Positions 10,742 to 19,633 of a stretch of DNA of 64,000 bases are shown here, in pieces. The stretch comes from Bartonella birtlesii IBS 325 (GTDB lineage: Bacteria > Pseudomonadota > Alphaproteobacteria > Rhizobiales > Rhizobiaceae). Position numbers and translations under genes: made by a program. The notes beneath the pieces are model-generated. The model had not been told where the DNA came from, ran no database searches, and saw only the letters and a list, made by a program, of their open reading frames with translations. Where the stretch lies: positions 1,417,970-1,481,969 of the forward strand of contig NZ_CM001557.1 of the NCBI RefSeq assembly GCF_000273375.1, read 5' to 3'. How positions within the stretch are numbered: the stretch's first letter is position 1; each line of letters starts with the position of its first letter.

Positions 10742-11242
10742 ATGGCTGAAATTAATTCTCTTTCTGAGCTTGGTGCAATAACAAATGGTGTAGTAACAAA
10801 TATTGCAGAAACTCATGAAAATGTCGCTCCTATCCACGTACAAAAGATTGATTCACAAGGACGTGCCTATGCAACAGGAAAACGTAAAGATGCTGTTGCT
10901 CGCGTATGGATCAAACCAGGCTCTGGAAAAATCATTATTAACGATAAGGAATTCGACAAATATTTTGCTCGTCCTGTTCTTAGAATGATTCTTCGTCAAC
11001 CAATTGTTGCAACGAACAGAGATACTCAGTTTGATATTGTTGCAACCGTTGCAGGCGGAGGCCTTTCCGGACAAGCTGGTGCAGTACGCCATGGCATTTC
11101 CAAAGCTTTAACCTATTATGAGCCAGAGCTTCGCACAATTTTAAAAAAAGGTGGATTTCTTACCCGTGATAGTCGTGTTGTTGAACGTAAAAAGTACGGT
11201 AAAGCAAAAGCGCGTCGTTCTTTCCAATTTTCAAAGCGTTAA
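10742..11242 (+). CDS. rpsI: 30S ribosomal protein S9
   Basis: A 166-residue S9. The conserved body begins at about residue 40 with [14 protein letters not shown] and includes the V-x-G-G-G-x-S-G-Q-A-G-A-x-R-H-G-I core and the basic C-terminal tail, which ends F-Q-F-S-K-R and reaches the P-site tRNA in the ribosome. The first 35 or so residues are an alphaproteobacterial N-terminal extension. It is co-transcribed with rplM and followed by a hairpin terminator at 11267-11293. Confidence 0.97.
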   Translation: MAEINSLSELGAITNGVVTNIAETHENVAPIHVQKIDSQGRAYATGKRKDAVARVWIKPGSGKIIINDKEFDKYFARPVLRMILRQPIVATNRDTQFDIVATVAGGGLSGQAGAVRHGISKALTYYEPELRTILKKGGFLTRDSRVVERKKYGKAKARRSFQFSKR

Positions 11243-11266
11243 TTTCAATTTTCGCGCGACATATAG

Positions 11267-11293
11267 AGCTCCATTTTTGATGGGGCTTTTTTT
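11267..11293 (+). terminator. Rho-independent terminator of rplM-rpsI
   Basis: An 8-bp stem AGCTCCAT/ATGGGGCT (one G.U pair) with a TTTTG loop is followed at once by a run of seven T. It lies 24 bp after the rpsI stop on the same strand. This is the clearest factor-independent terminator in the window. Confidence 0.85.
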
Positions 11294-11345
11294 GCGAATA
11301 ACAGCAGTTTCTCATTCGTTTTTTCTACCATCATTTAACAAGGTT

Positions 11346-11714
11346 TCAGTCTAAGAAGTGCTTTACCATTGTAATAAAATGAGGAACGGAAATAGGCTTT
11401 GACATATATTCTTCACATCCGCTTGCACGAATTCGCTCTTCATCCCCCTTCATAGCAAAGGCTGTTACGGCAACAACGGGGATAGATTTAAGTTCTTCAT
11501 CCTCTTTTAATTGTTTAATGACATCAATCCCTGACACCTCTGGCAACTGAATATCCACAAGGATAAGAGAAGGCATTGATGAACGAGCCAAATCTAATGC
11601 CATCAAACCATTACGCGTTTCAACGGTTTCATAGCCACTCGCCTCTACAAGATCACGGAATAACTTCATATTCAGTTCGTTATCTTCCACGATCATAACT
11701 TTTTTTGACATCAT
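11346..11714 (-). CDS. divK: Single-domain response regulator DivK
   Basis: A 122-residue receiver domain with no output domain. Acidic pocket E10/D11, phospho-acceptor D54 (in ILVDIQLPE), the Thr at about 83 (VVAVTAF) and the Lys of MSKPI (about 105) are all present. The sequence closely matches DivK, the cell-polarity regulator that is phosphorylated or dephosphorylated by PleC/DivJ/PdhS-type kinases and that controls CckA through DivL. cckA and cpdR, also members of the CtrA pathway, lie elsewhere in this window. ATG at 11714 or the next codon (ATG-ATG) could serve as start. pleD, which follows divK in many relatives, is not next to it here. Confidence 0.9.
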   Translation of the reverse strand: MMSKKVMIVEDNELNMKLFRDLVEASGYETVETRNGLMALDLARSSMPSLILVDIQLPEVSGIDVIKQLKEDEELKSIPVVAVTAFAMKGDEERIRASGCEEYMSKPISVPHFITMVKHFLD

Positions 11715-12458
11715 TATAACTCCACTCTTTTAGGAATAAATCAAATAGAGAAATAGAAATTAATACACATCCTCTTATTTAAGATAAAATGATAAAAAAA
11801 ATTGTAAACTGTAAAGAAACTAAATAGCTCTCGCTAACAGTAATTCTTCGCAACCATATAAAGTTTATGAATATCCAAATCAGCCTATACGTCCTTTCAC
11901 TGTAAAAAAGATATCGGTTACGAAAATTAGCTCACATATGCATTTCGCATAGGAAAAATATAAATAACTTTGATATGCATAGATTGTTTGGCAGTAAGAA
12001 CAACCAAAGTTTTATATGTTAATTAGAGCATTTAATATTATGATTATAGATCAATACAGACATTCAATAACAGATAAAATACTATTAATTTAAGCTTTAA
12101 ACGAAATTTAAGAATGGATTATATATGCAATTAACGTATTATTAAATAAAAAAGCAGTAATGACACTGAAAAATGAAGAATAAACTATAAATTTTCAACA
12201 TTTTTTCAGAATTCATTTTTCTTTAGTTATAATCTTTCTAAAAAAGCTTTTGTAAGAAAATATGAAGCTTTATTTTTCTTTTTGCTTTTTCAGCAAAAAA
12301 TTCCAGGATAAGCTTCTTAAGTAAAGATTTTATATAATATTGAATATATTCAATAAAACTTAAATATTTTATTTTAAATAAAGACAGAATATTAATTAAA
12401 TAAAGTCAAAAAATAAACTTATTATCATTAATATATTTTTTTACTATAACCTTTAGAT
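11715..12458. other. 0.74 kb non-coding AT-rich spacer
   Basis: No gene with a credible start or codon pattern was seen. The stretch is extremely AT-rich and marks the passage from the core block into an accessory region. It should contain the divK promoter at its left end, but no specific site could be assigned. Confidence 0.5.
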
Positions 12459-12857
12459 TTAAATTACAAATATAAATAAAATACAATTGTAATTACACTT
12501 ATTATTAAATACAATTTTATTTACAATAACCATACCATAAGCACGAGCATATTTCATAAATATGGACATGACTGATAATTCTTGCACTATCAAAAACCTG
12601 TACATTGCCATAAAAAAGCCACCAACGACAGCATTGCCAAAAACGCATGCATTTAAAAAAAACCGCCCAGGTTTTAAAACATAGGCGTTATCAGCAACCA
12701 AGCAATCGCCATTATGAGAGAGATTTATTTCATGTTCAATAAAACCACCTAAGGTACCAGCTTTGATATCAGCAAAGTCTTTTAATGTTTTAATGCGATA
12801 AAGGGCACGATTATCAAACACGCGTGTTGCATCTGTTAATGCAAATTCCTGTTTCAT
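12459..12857 (-). pseudogene. Hexapeptide/left-handed beta-helix-like protein, frameshifted 3' part
   Basis: The open frame is 132 codons. The first ~80 residues (MKQEFALTDATRVFDN...) contain KAGTLGGFIEHE and short repeats of the type G-N-A-x-V, as in hexapeptide-repeat beta-helix proteins. After GGFF the repeats stop in this frame but continue in another frame as G-N-V-Q-V-F-D-S-A-R-I, so a frameshift has occurred near the T6 run in the corresponding mRNA-sense strand (about 12614-12620). The original protein was therefore probably longer and more regularly repetitive. A second, more decayed copy follows at 12929-13290. The function is unknown; similar proteins occur in phage-derived and accessory DNA of Bartonella. 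Confidence 0.6.
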
Positions 12858-12928
12858 GGTACAATTCCTTATAAGAAAATAAAATTTTAAATAAGATGTT
12901 TAAAAGGGAGTAGTACCCGCGTATTCAA

Positions 12929-13290
12929 TTAAGCAGCGTCACTTTCATATTCGCTGTTATCATCATAGCCATAAACCTCACAATAACCATTTATTGCCAT
13001 GCCTTCAAAATAGCATTACCATAAATTTTAGCATCACCATAGACGTCTACAAAATGACCTTTTACTTTAGCATTGTCATAAACCCTTGCTTTTGAAAAAC
13101 GCATGCTTTATCGTAAACTCAGCAATTGTCATCATGAGATAGGTCGCTTTCATTTTCGATATAGCCGCCTAGATAGCCAACCTTTATACCATCAAAATCT
13201 CTTAAGCCACAAACAACTCAAAGCTGCCAAAAGCCTGATGGAAACAAAAGATATCGGTAACCCTTTTTATTTAAATTCTTACATAACTTT
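12929..13290 (-). pseudogene. Decayed tandem paralogue of the hexapeptide-repeat protein
   Basis: Reading the minus strand gives pieces that parallel the neighbouring gene: LRDFDGIKVGYLGGYIENE and then LSHDDNC, against LKDFADIKAGTLGGFIEHE and LSHNGDC in 12459-12857. An in-frame stop comes directly after HDDNC, and later pieces such as VYGDAKIYGNAI and EVYGYDDN continue in shifted frames up to a TAA at 12929. So this copy has at least one nonsense change and at least two frameshifts. The boundary at the 5' side (about 13290) is approximate. Confidence 0.65.
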
Positions 13291-13519
13291 TAAAATGTAA
13301 AATGTACAATTTTAGCCAATTGAATTACAAAAAGCTCAAATTTATTCCGGGCATGACTGTGACAGCTAATATCATTACTTTAAAATAGGCGCCTCATTTT
13401 TTATTTTTTTAAACCTATTACAAAAATTTTAGAACAACCTTTAAAGGAAAGATAAAGATAATAGCTGTAAATAAAAATCCAACACCATCTCTCTCATAGA
13501 TCCAATTACAGCTTTGGGT

Positions 13520-13885
13520 GCCATGATCATTTTAATGCTTCAATATAAAAATAAACATGAAAAATTATTGCAACTTTACCACTTGGGCTTTTTTAGATGA
13601 AAAAAATCATCACTTTATGCTTAAAATGAGAGAACTTTTGCTCAATGCTGATTGGAAAAAAGAAAAAATATTATCTAGTTCATCGATTATATAGCACCCT
13701 ATGGCTACGCTGATCGTATTATACGCGACATGCAGCGGCATACATTCCCTCATCAGCATTATTATTATGCTGTCTGACATAACGAAGACGGAGGGATCAT
13801 AAAATTACCCGCTATTGTTGCTATAGAGCGTAAAATCCATCCGAATAGTTTTTTTAAAGCAATGAGCATCAATTCTTAGAAACTC
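13520..13885 (+). pseudogene. Unidentified decayed coding remnant
   Basis: The plus strand has stretches that read like protein but are split by stops and frame changes: one beginning near 13557 (containing TTWAFLDEKNHHFML), another near 13700-13780 (YADRIIRDMQRHTFPHQHYY) and a third near 13795-13875 (IKLPAIVAIERKIHPNSFFK). Amino acid composition is protein-like compared with the surrounding AT-rich spacer. I do not recognise the family. Boundaries are approximate. Confidence 0.4.
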
Positions 13886-13909
13886 TTCCCTGCACATATC
13901 CTACTAATT

Positions 13910-16630
13910 CTAAAAGCGATAATGTAATCCACCAGAGAAACGAATGCCAGAAAAACCAACCTTAGTTAACTTACGCTGATAGTCTAGATCACCATAAAGT
14001 GTAATTTTAGAAGACAATTGCGAATTTATACCCACACCAACTTCTAAGGAAGACCCAAAGCCTCCTAACTGGAAAGCATCTTTAAAATGCACAAATTGTT
14101 TCTCTTCAAAACGATGAGAAAAATGAATCTTTCCATAAAGAGAAATGATACGATCCTTTTCAAATTCTGCAAATATTTTGCTGAAACGTCCACCAACACG
14201 CATCACCCATTGATTAAGCTTTCCCATATCAATATCAAATCCATCAATATCACGAACCTTATGAAACTGCAGATGTTGATAGATAAATTGAATTTGTGGA
14301 TCAAAAACAAAACCCTCATACCCAGTAATAAATACCTTACCAGTAGAAAATGAAACATTTAAAGGATTCCCTTTTAAGGTAGCTACCTTTCCCCGTGCAA
14401 AAGTAAAAACATTACCTTTAAGAAGACCATAGGATAAAAGACCACCCACATAAAAGCCAGCCTCATGTTCCATACTACCATATACAGTAATTGATTGTTT
14501 TTTAAATATACTTTTTTGACTTTGTTCAACATCTCGTGGACGCAAAAAAACTCTCCCGTAAGTTCCCATAACTCCAAAAGACGTTGTATTGGCTTCCCCT
14601 TCAATTGTGTTCAACAAAATACCTGCTTCTAAAGCATTATAATCAAGAGCACCCCCATAACCATATTCAAGTAAAGAAAGATCTGAGACATAATGATAAC
14701 TTCCACCATAACTATGAACAGATAACACTGGAGCTCTATCGATTTTTAACAGTTTACCAGAAGTAGAACGCATAATTTTCAATTGTCTATTCTGACTGTT
14801 AATATCCATCAATCCAACATGAAATAACGCATTTGGTAAAAGAAGATAAGTTGGAATTTGTGGAACAACATCCCTCACCTTTAGCTCAGAATTAGGTAAA
14901 TGAGATATATCTGAAACAGCTTGAATATATTTACTTTCAAGACGGAAATCCCAAAAATCTCCATCGCCTTTTACTAATCTTTGAGAAGTCTTTGTATTCC
15001 CGAGAGAAGAACCTGGCCCATAGGCACAGAGATTATATTGATAAGGCAAACCTTCCAGCGCGATATAAGAACTACTTAGCTGAAAAGAATCCTCTGCTGC
15101 TTTTCCAGAAACTTGAATAAGTGAAATGTTTTTAACATTTTCACCATCTAGTACCTCTCCTTGATTTGCTACAATAAACTGTACATGAACTGTCGTTTTT
15201 CCAGAAACACTACCATGAATTAAAAGTCGGTCAGTCTTTTGATTATTCAACGAACCATCAACATTCAGATGCGTGTTAAGATAAATATGTGCATTCTCCT
15301 GTGCATTATAAACTTCTTCTCTTCCCTTTCCAACATAGAGTGTTTGATATTCTTGAAGAGTTGGAGCTTCGAAGACAAGAGAACTATCAGAAAGTTTTAC
15401 AAATGAAACGTACGAAATCACATGATTTAAATTTTGCGAATTCACCTGTTTTCTTTTTGTCAAAACCCATCTCGATCCCCCTGTTAAATAAAGTTCAGCA
15501 ACAGAATCATTAGCAACGCGGGTGCCTCCTATAAGATCAGAAGAGTCAGCCAAAATTGCTATAGAGGCTTTCTCCTCAGCTGTAAGTAATAAATCACCAG
15601 AGATCCTTGTGCCTTCTGTTACACCAATATAACCACTACTCTTATAACTATGAATAGCTATACCATCTGGAACCTCAAAAACCGTATTTTTCAAAAAAAC
15701 AAGTCCTTGTTGATATTTATCGCCTCCTTTTTCCATATCAAAATACATACCGTGTTTTTTACCTGTCACAGTAACTTTCGAATCCTCAATATTAACACGT
15801 GAAATTAAAATATTTTCTTCCCCATCCATGTTTGATTGAGCCTTCACATCTAAACCCATCCATAAACCATGAACATCAGCCACAAGAATATTGCTATTCT
15901 TCACATAAATAGAACCATGCTGATTTACAGTAAAAACTGCAAGATCAATATCATTGTCTTCGTCTGCTTGCTGATTTTTGGCAGAAATACTAACCCCCTC
16001 TAAAGTTGCACTTCCCCCTATGTCCACAGAAAGCGCTGCTGCATTTGTCACCTCAATCTCTCCACCCGTCATCTTAATAACCGCATCAGCACCACTAAAA
16101 AGAGCAACTCCTTGATTAAGACCCTGCCCCTTCATCCTAATTTTTGCATTTGTTAAAAGAATAGATGCTCCCAGCTTTTCTGCATGAGCACCTATCTCAG
16201 CCGCTTCAACTGTTCCACGATTCACCTCTATAGTGCCTCTATCTGCTTTAAGAGCTGTTGTCATATCTTTAAAATTTGGATCATTCAAAACAACTTTTCC
16301 CCCTTGCAATGCCATTACACCATAAGTATCCTCTACACTATCAACACTACTAATTTGCAAACGATTTGCTTGAATAATTGTATTTGGTTCTTGTGCAATT
16401 ATAACAACTCGCTCCTTCTCTTCTTTAGAGGATTTAACAAATTTGTATATTTTATTACTAATTGTATGTTCTGCACCATCACTGCATTTATAAGGTAATT
16501 GGCTTTCATCACATAACGGTAATAAAGATGAGTGGGAACGCGCTTCAACACTTATGTTTAATAAAAAAGAAAAAATAGCTGTTGTAAAAACACACGAACA
16601 TAAGTGACTTTTAGATACCCTAGTCATCAT
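13910..16630 (-). CDS. Pertactin-like autotransporter (type Va secretion)
   Basis: A 906-residue outer-membrane protein. It has a signal peptide (about 1-30, hydrophobic core FTTAIFSFLLNISV, likely cut after VEA), a passenger of beta-helix character (about 50-600; many short stretches of the kind I-x-V-x-x-G-x-V-x-A, ending before residue ~610) and a C-terminal autotransporter beta-barrel (about 640-906) that closes with the aromatic signature H-Y-R-F, as required for outer-membrane insertion. No protease triad was seen. In Bartonella such proteins are surface adhesin candidates and vary between species. The start ATGATG has GAGGA directly upstream. It is a single gene, bordered on both sides by decayed frames, which suggests a variable locus. 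Ligand and role are unknown. Confidence 0.88.
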   Translation of the reverse strand: MMTRVSKSHLCSCVFTTAIFSFLLNISVEARSHSSLLPLCDESQLPYKCSDGAEHTISNKIYKFVKSSKEEKERVVIIAQEPNTIIQANRLQISSVDSVEDTYGVMALQGGKVVLNDPNFKDMTTALKADRGTIEVNRGTVEAAEIGAHAEKLGASILLTNAKIRMKGQGLNQGVALFSGADAVIKMTGGEIEVTNAAALSVDIGGSATLEGVSISAKNQQADEDNDIDLAVFTVNQHGSIYVKNSNILVADVHGLWMGLDVKAQSNMDGEENILISRVNIEDSKVTVTGKKHGMYFDMEKGGDKYQQGLVFLKNTVFEVPDGIAIHSYKSSGYIGVTEGTRISGDLLLTAEEKASIAILADSSDLIGGTRVANDSVAELYLTGGSRWVLTKRKQVNSQNLNHVISYVSFVKLSDSSLVFEAPTLQEYQTLYVGKGREEVYNAQENAHIYLNTHLNVDGSLNNQKTDRLLIHGSVSGKTTVHVQFIVANQGEVLDGENVKNISLIQVSGKAAEDSFQLSSSYIALEGLPYQYNLCAYGPGSSLGNTKTSQRLVKGDGDFWDFRLESKYIQAVSDISHLPNSELKVRDVVPQIPTYLLLPNALFHVGLMDINSQNRQLKIMRSTSGKLLKIDRAPVLSVHSYGGSYHYVSDLSLLEYGYGGALDYNALEAGILLNTIEGEANTTSFGVMGTYGRVFLRPRDVEQSQKSIFKKQSITVYGSMEHEAGFYVGGLLSYGLLKGNVFTFARGKVATLKGNPLNVSFSTGKVFITGYEGFVFDPQIQFIYQHLQFHKVRDIDGFDIDMGKLNQWVMRVGGRFSKIFAEFEKDRIISLYGKIHFSHRFEEKQFVHFKDAFQLGGFGSSLEVGVGINSQLSSKITLYGDLDYQRKLTKVGFSGIRFSGGLHYRF

Positions 16631-17402
16631 TCCTCTTTAAACTTTCTTTTTCTCAGCAAAAACAAAAAATGCAGACAAACAATCAGTCATAAACAAAAGT
16701 ACAATAAGTATAAAACAATAAAGATTATTTAATTATTATTGGATTAGCTACGGCATGCATAATACGTTTCGTATTTTATGTAAAGAAAGAAAATAAGCAA
16801 ACACAATTTAGGCTTGCAACCTTTTAAAAAGTTCATATAAAACAGTCTAAGAACAGTATTATCGTTTCCTATCAAAAAACAAATTGGTTAAGCTTATTCT
16901 GATAAGAAAAATGTTATAAAATGAAAACTCTGAAAATAATTATAGATAAAATATGCTGTAATTTTATAACAAATACCAAAAATGATAAGCTGAAACGATA
17001 ACCTTAATATAGAATATCAATTACATTGCTAAAAGTATAAAATAAACAGATTGTATGAAAAATAAAACTACACATATCTTTCCGATAGAAGCAAAAACAT
17101 AGAAAAATACTCAGCAATATATAACAACAAATATATCCACCTTTAATAACAAAATTACCAATACCTAAACCAAGGATTTAGATAAATAAACAGAATTTTT
17201 AATCAAAAAAACTCTCTTATATCATAAATATTTTATGCTTAAGTTAATGAAACACTGCCAAAATGCTCTTTAACATTATTTTTTCTTCATAAAAATGAAG
17301 ATATTACCTTTAAATAATCTATACGAGATAATTTAAATAAAAATTATTTACAAAATAACCTATTGATCCGAAAACTAAGACGACGATACGGTAGCGCTTT
17401 CA
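16631..17402. other. 0.77 kb spacer upstream of the autotransporter gene
   Basis: Very AT-rich with no credible gene. The autotransporter ribosome-binding site lies at its left end, so its promoter must lie here, but I could not single out a reliable -35/-10 pair. Confidence 0.45.
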
Positions 17403-17459
17403 CTATCCAGCAGGACTTAAAAGAGCTATTCCACTTAATAATTTTAAAATTTCCTTCAT
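17403..17459 (-). pseudogene. Truncated lipoprotein leader (18 codons), paralogue of the next lipoprotein gene
   Basis: The ATG at 17459 is preceded by an excellent ribosome-binding site (AAAGGAGAGG) and starts MKEILKLLSGIALLSPAG, then TAG where the lipobox Cys would be. It matches the leader of the intact gene at 17591-17992 (MQQILKLLSGVFLFIMAGC), including about 17 identical bases around ATTTTAAAATTATTAAG. It is therefore a duplicated gene cut short at its lipobox. Confidence 0.6.
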
Positions 17460-17590
17460 TTTCCTCTCCTTTAATGGACTTGTTTCAATAAATTAGAATT
17501 CAATTGAAAAAATACTTAAGAAGACAATCTCGCACACGCATGCAAGAACAAGAATGTAGAGCCTGTAAATTATTACATCAACAACAAAAT

Positions 17591-17992
17591 TTAAGGCTGA
17601 CACTCAGGTTGTTCTTTATGCTCTTTACAATAAGGACTATTCAAACGCCTATCGATACTTCTCTGAGGAATAACTGCATTGGGCTGACAAATCGGAAGAT
17701 GCTCATACTTTTCACACCACTTCACCATCCCCAATTTATCATGGAAACCTGCTTGTATCATGCATAAACGCTCTGTTTCCTCAGCATTTAATTTTTCATC
17801 GAGGCTTATTTCTGTATTAAGATGACCATCAAAATGCTGCATTCCACATTCTAACAGGGCTTTTTTTATCTCAATTTGATCTGCGCCCATTTTCTCCCAT
17901 GCATCTACAACTGTTTGAGAAGACTGCTCTACATGACATCCTGCCATAATAAATAGAAATACCCCGCTTAATAATTTTAAAATCTGCTGCAT
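17591..17992 (-). CDS. Small cysteine-rich lipoprotein, unknown function
   Basis: A 133-residue predicted lipoprotein. The start at 17992 is preferred over an upstream in-frame start at 18070, because AAGGAT stands just before it and the product then begins with a classical lipoprotein leader ending in the lipobox M-A-G-C (Cys19). The mature part is short, charged and has several Cys residues (LLECGMQ, ERLCMIQ, VKWCEKYEHLPICQP, SPYCKEH, PECQP), with the repeated spacing C-x-(7/8)-C-x-P that suggests disulfide-linked units in the periplasm. I do not recognise the family. Small lipoproteins of this kind accompany conjugation/T4SS loci in Bartonella, but no such locus is visible here, so function is left open. 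Confidence 0.65.
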   Translation of the reverse strand: MQQILKLLSGVFLFIMAGCHVEQSSQTVVDAWEKMGADQIEIKKALLECGMQHFDGHLNTEISLDEKLNAEETERLCMIQAGFHDKLGMVKWCEKYEHLPICQPNAVIPQRSIDRRLNSPYCKEHKEQPECQP

Positions 17993-18070
17993 TTTTCTAT
18001 CCTTGAATAATTCAATATTACTATATAATCCATAAATTATTTTACATTTGTTTTTTATTTTCAATAACAA

Positions 18071-18678
18071 TAATAAAAATTATTAAATTTTTATTATCAT
18101 TTTGTATATCTCATTTTATTATTAACATAAAATACCATATCAAAATAAGGATTTTTTCTCCATGAGAGTTCTTGATATATTGTCCATTGTCATCTTTTAG
18201 ATAGATATATTGCCCTTTTTATCACGGTCTACCACAGTGATAGGATATTTTTTTGATAAACATAACTTTATAGAATTCATCGCTGTATTTAAATCCATCT
18301 TTCAGAAATCGCGTTTCCATTTCACGGTTTTCATGAACAATTTTTTTTCATCTTGATGACCATAGTCTAGCTGTTGTATGTTCTCTGATAGGCTACAACA
18401 GTCTCACACAATGCAGAAAGGCGATTGTTTGTTTCACGTCTTGTCCCATTAATGCTTTCAGCTTTGCTTCATTTGTTCTATAAACAAAAAAACTTCCCTG
18501 ATAAAAAGTACGAAAAATTAAAAATAAGCTTTTTCTCATGCACTCTTCTTATCACACTTTTGTACACACAAGACGCTCTATAATCTCAAAAAATTCAATA
18601 ATTTATTGGTAACAATTTAAAATGATTTATAATATAACAAGCAAAATATGGCAAAAAAAGTAATTCAAGGCAAATAGA
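18071..18678 (-). pseudogene. Spacer with a decayed coding remnant on the minus strand
   Basis: Between about 18150 and 18500 the minus strand gives protein-like pieces in changing frames: RTNEAKLKALMGQDVKQTI, then ETVVAYQRTYNS in another frame, then HENREMETRFLKDGFKYSDE and YLKDDNGQYIKNS, separated by stops. It lies directly behind the small lipoprotein gene on the same strand and may have belonged with it. No family was recognised. The right end (18500-18678) is plain AT-rich spacer with the argC leader. Confidence 0.4.
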
Positions 18679-19614
18679 ATGACGATGAAAGTTTTTATTG
18701 ATGGTGAACATGGAACAACCGGTTTACAAATACAAAAACGGCTAGCGGAGCGTTCAGATTTTAAATTACTTTCTCTTGCTCATACAGATAGACATAATAT
18801 TAAAATACGACTTGACTATCTTAATCAAACTGACATTGCTATTTTATGTCTTCCAGATGATGCCGCTCGTGAAACAGTTAAATTGCTTAAAAACAATAAA
18901 AAAATTAGAATTATTGATAGTTCAACAGCGCACCGTACTGCACCAGATTGGGTCTACGGTTTTCCTGAAATGACTGCGGGACAAAAAAAACGTATCCAAG
19001 CAGCACACTATGTAAGCAATCCAGGCTGTTATCCCACTGGAGCAGTTAGCTTGATTAGACCACTCCGTGAATCCGGTCTACTAGATGATAATTATTCAAT
19101 ATCAATTAACGCAATATCGGGTTATACTGGTGGTGGAAAACAACTGATTGCACAAATGGAAAATCAATCTCAGCAAAAGGATATTCGAGAAAATTATTTT
19201 ATCTATGGTCTCAATCTTGAACACAAACATGTTCCAGAAATTAAACTGCATGGACAAATCAGTCAAACACCTATCTTTATACCAAGTGTTGGTTGTTTTC
19301 CTCAAGGAATGATCGTAAATATTCCACTCCATCGCCATTTATTTACAAAATCAGCAAACTGTTCTGATTTACGTGAAATTCTTAAAGAACATTACAATGG
19401 ACAAAATATCATAACAATCGCATCACAAGAAGAAACAAATGCCCTCACTAAACTCAATCCAGAATGCTTAGCACATAAAGATGAGATGAAATTATTCGTT
19501 TTTGGCAATGAACGCGAAGGCATTTTCAATCTCTGTGCTATATTTGATAATTTGGGAAAAGGTGCATCCGCGTCTGTTGTTCAAAATCTCGACTTAATGC
19601 TTTCTGGAAGTTAA
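18679..19614 (+). CDS. argC: N-acetyl-gamma-glutamyl-phosphate reductase
   Basis: ArgC reduces N-acetylglutamyl phosphate to the semialdehyde with NADPH in arginine synthesis. At 311 residues it belongs to the short ArgC class common in alphaproteobacteria. Seen are the nucleotide-binding start F-I-D-G-E-H-G-T-T-G-L-Q (6-17), the segment IDSSTAHR (79-86), the catalytic Cys117 in SNPGCYPTGA, and GYTGGGK (about 149-155). The frame is intact. It stands alone between a decayed region and the convergent ctaA; no other arg genes are nearby. In relatives argC is often next to rpsI, so its position here, behind an 8 kb accessory segment after rpsI, suggests an insertion split that block. Confidence 0.93.
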   Translation: MTMKVFIDGEHGTTGLQIQKRLAERSDFKLLSLAHTDRHNIKIRLDYLNQTDIAILCLPDDAARETVKLLKNNKKIRIIDSSTAHRTAPDWVYGFPEMTAGQKKRIQAAHYVSNPGCYPTGAVSLIRPLRESGLLDDNYSISINAISGYTGGGKQLIAQMENQSQQKDIRENYFIYGLNLEHKHVPEIKLHGQISQTPIFIPSVGCFPQGMIVNIPLHRHLFTKSANCSDLREILKEHYNGQNIITIASQEETNALTKLNPECLAHKDEMKLFVFGNEREGIFNLCAIFDNLGKGASASVVQNLDLMLSGS

Positions 19615-19633
19615 ACTCTCTAGAGGTAATTTT

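Noticed and set aside
13103..13300. 65-codon plus-strand frame
   Set aside because: It is antisense to the decayed repeat-protein copy, whose minus-strand reading has clear similarity to its neighbour.
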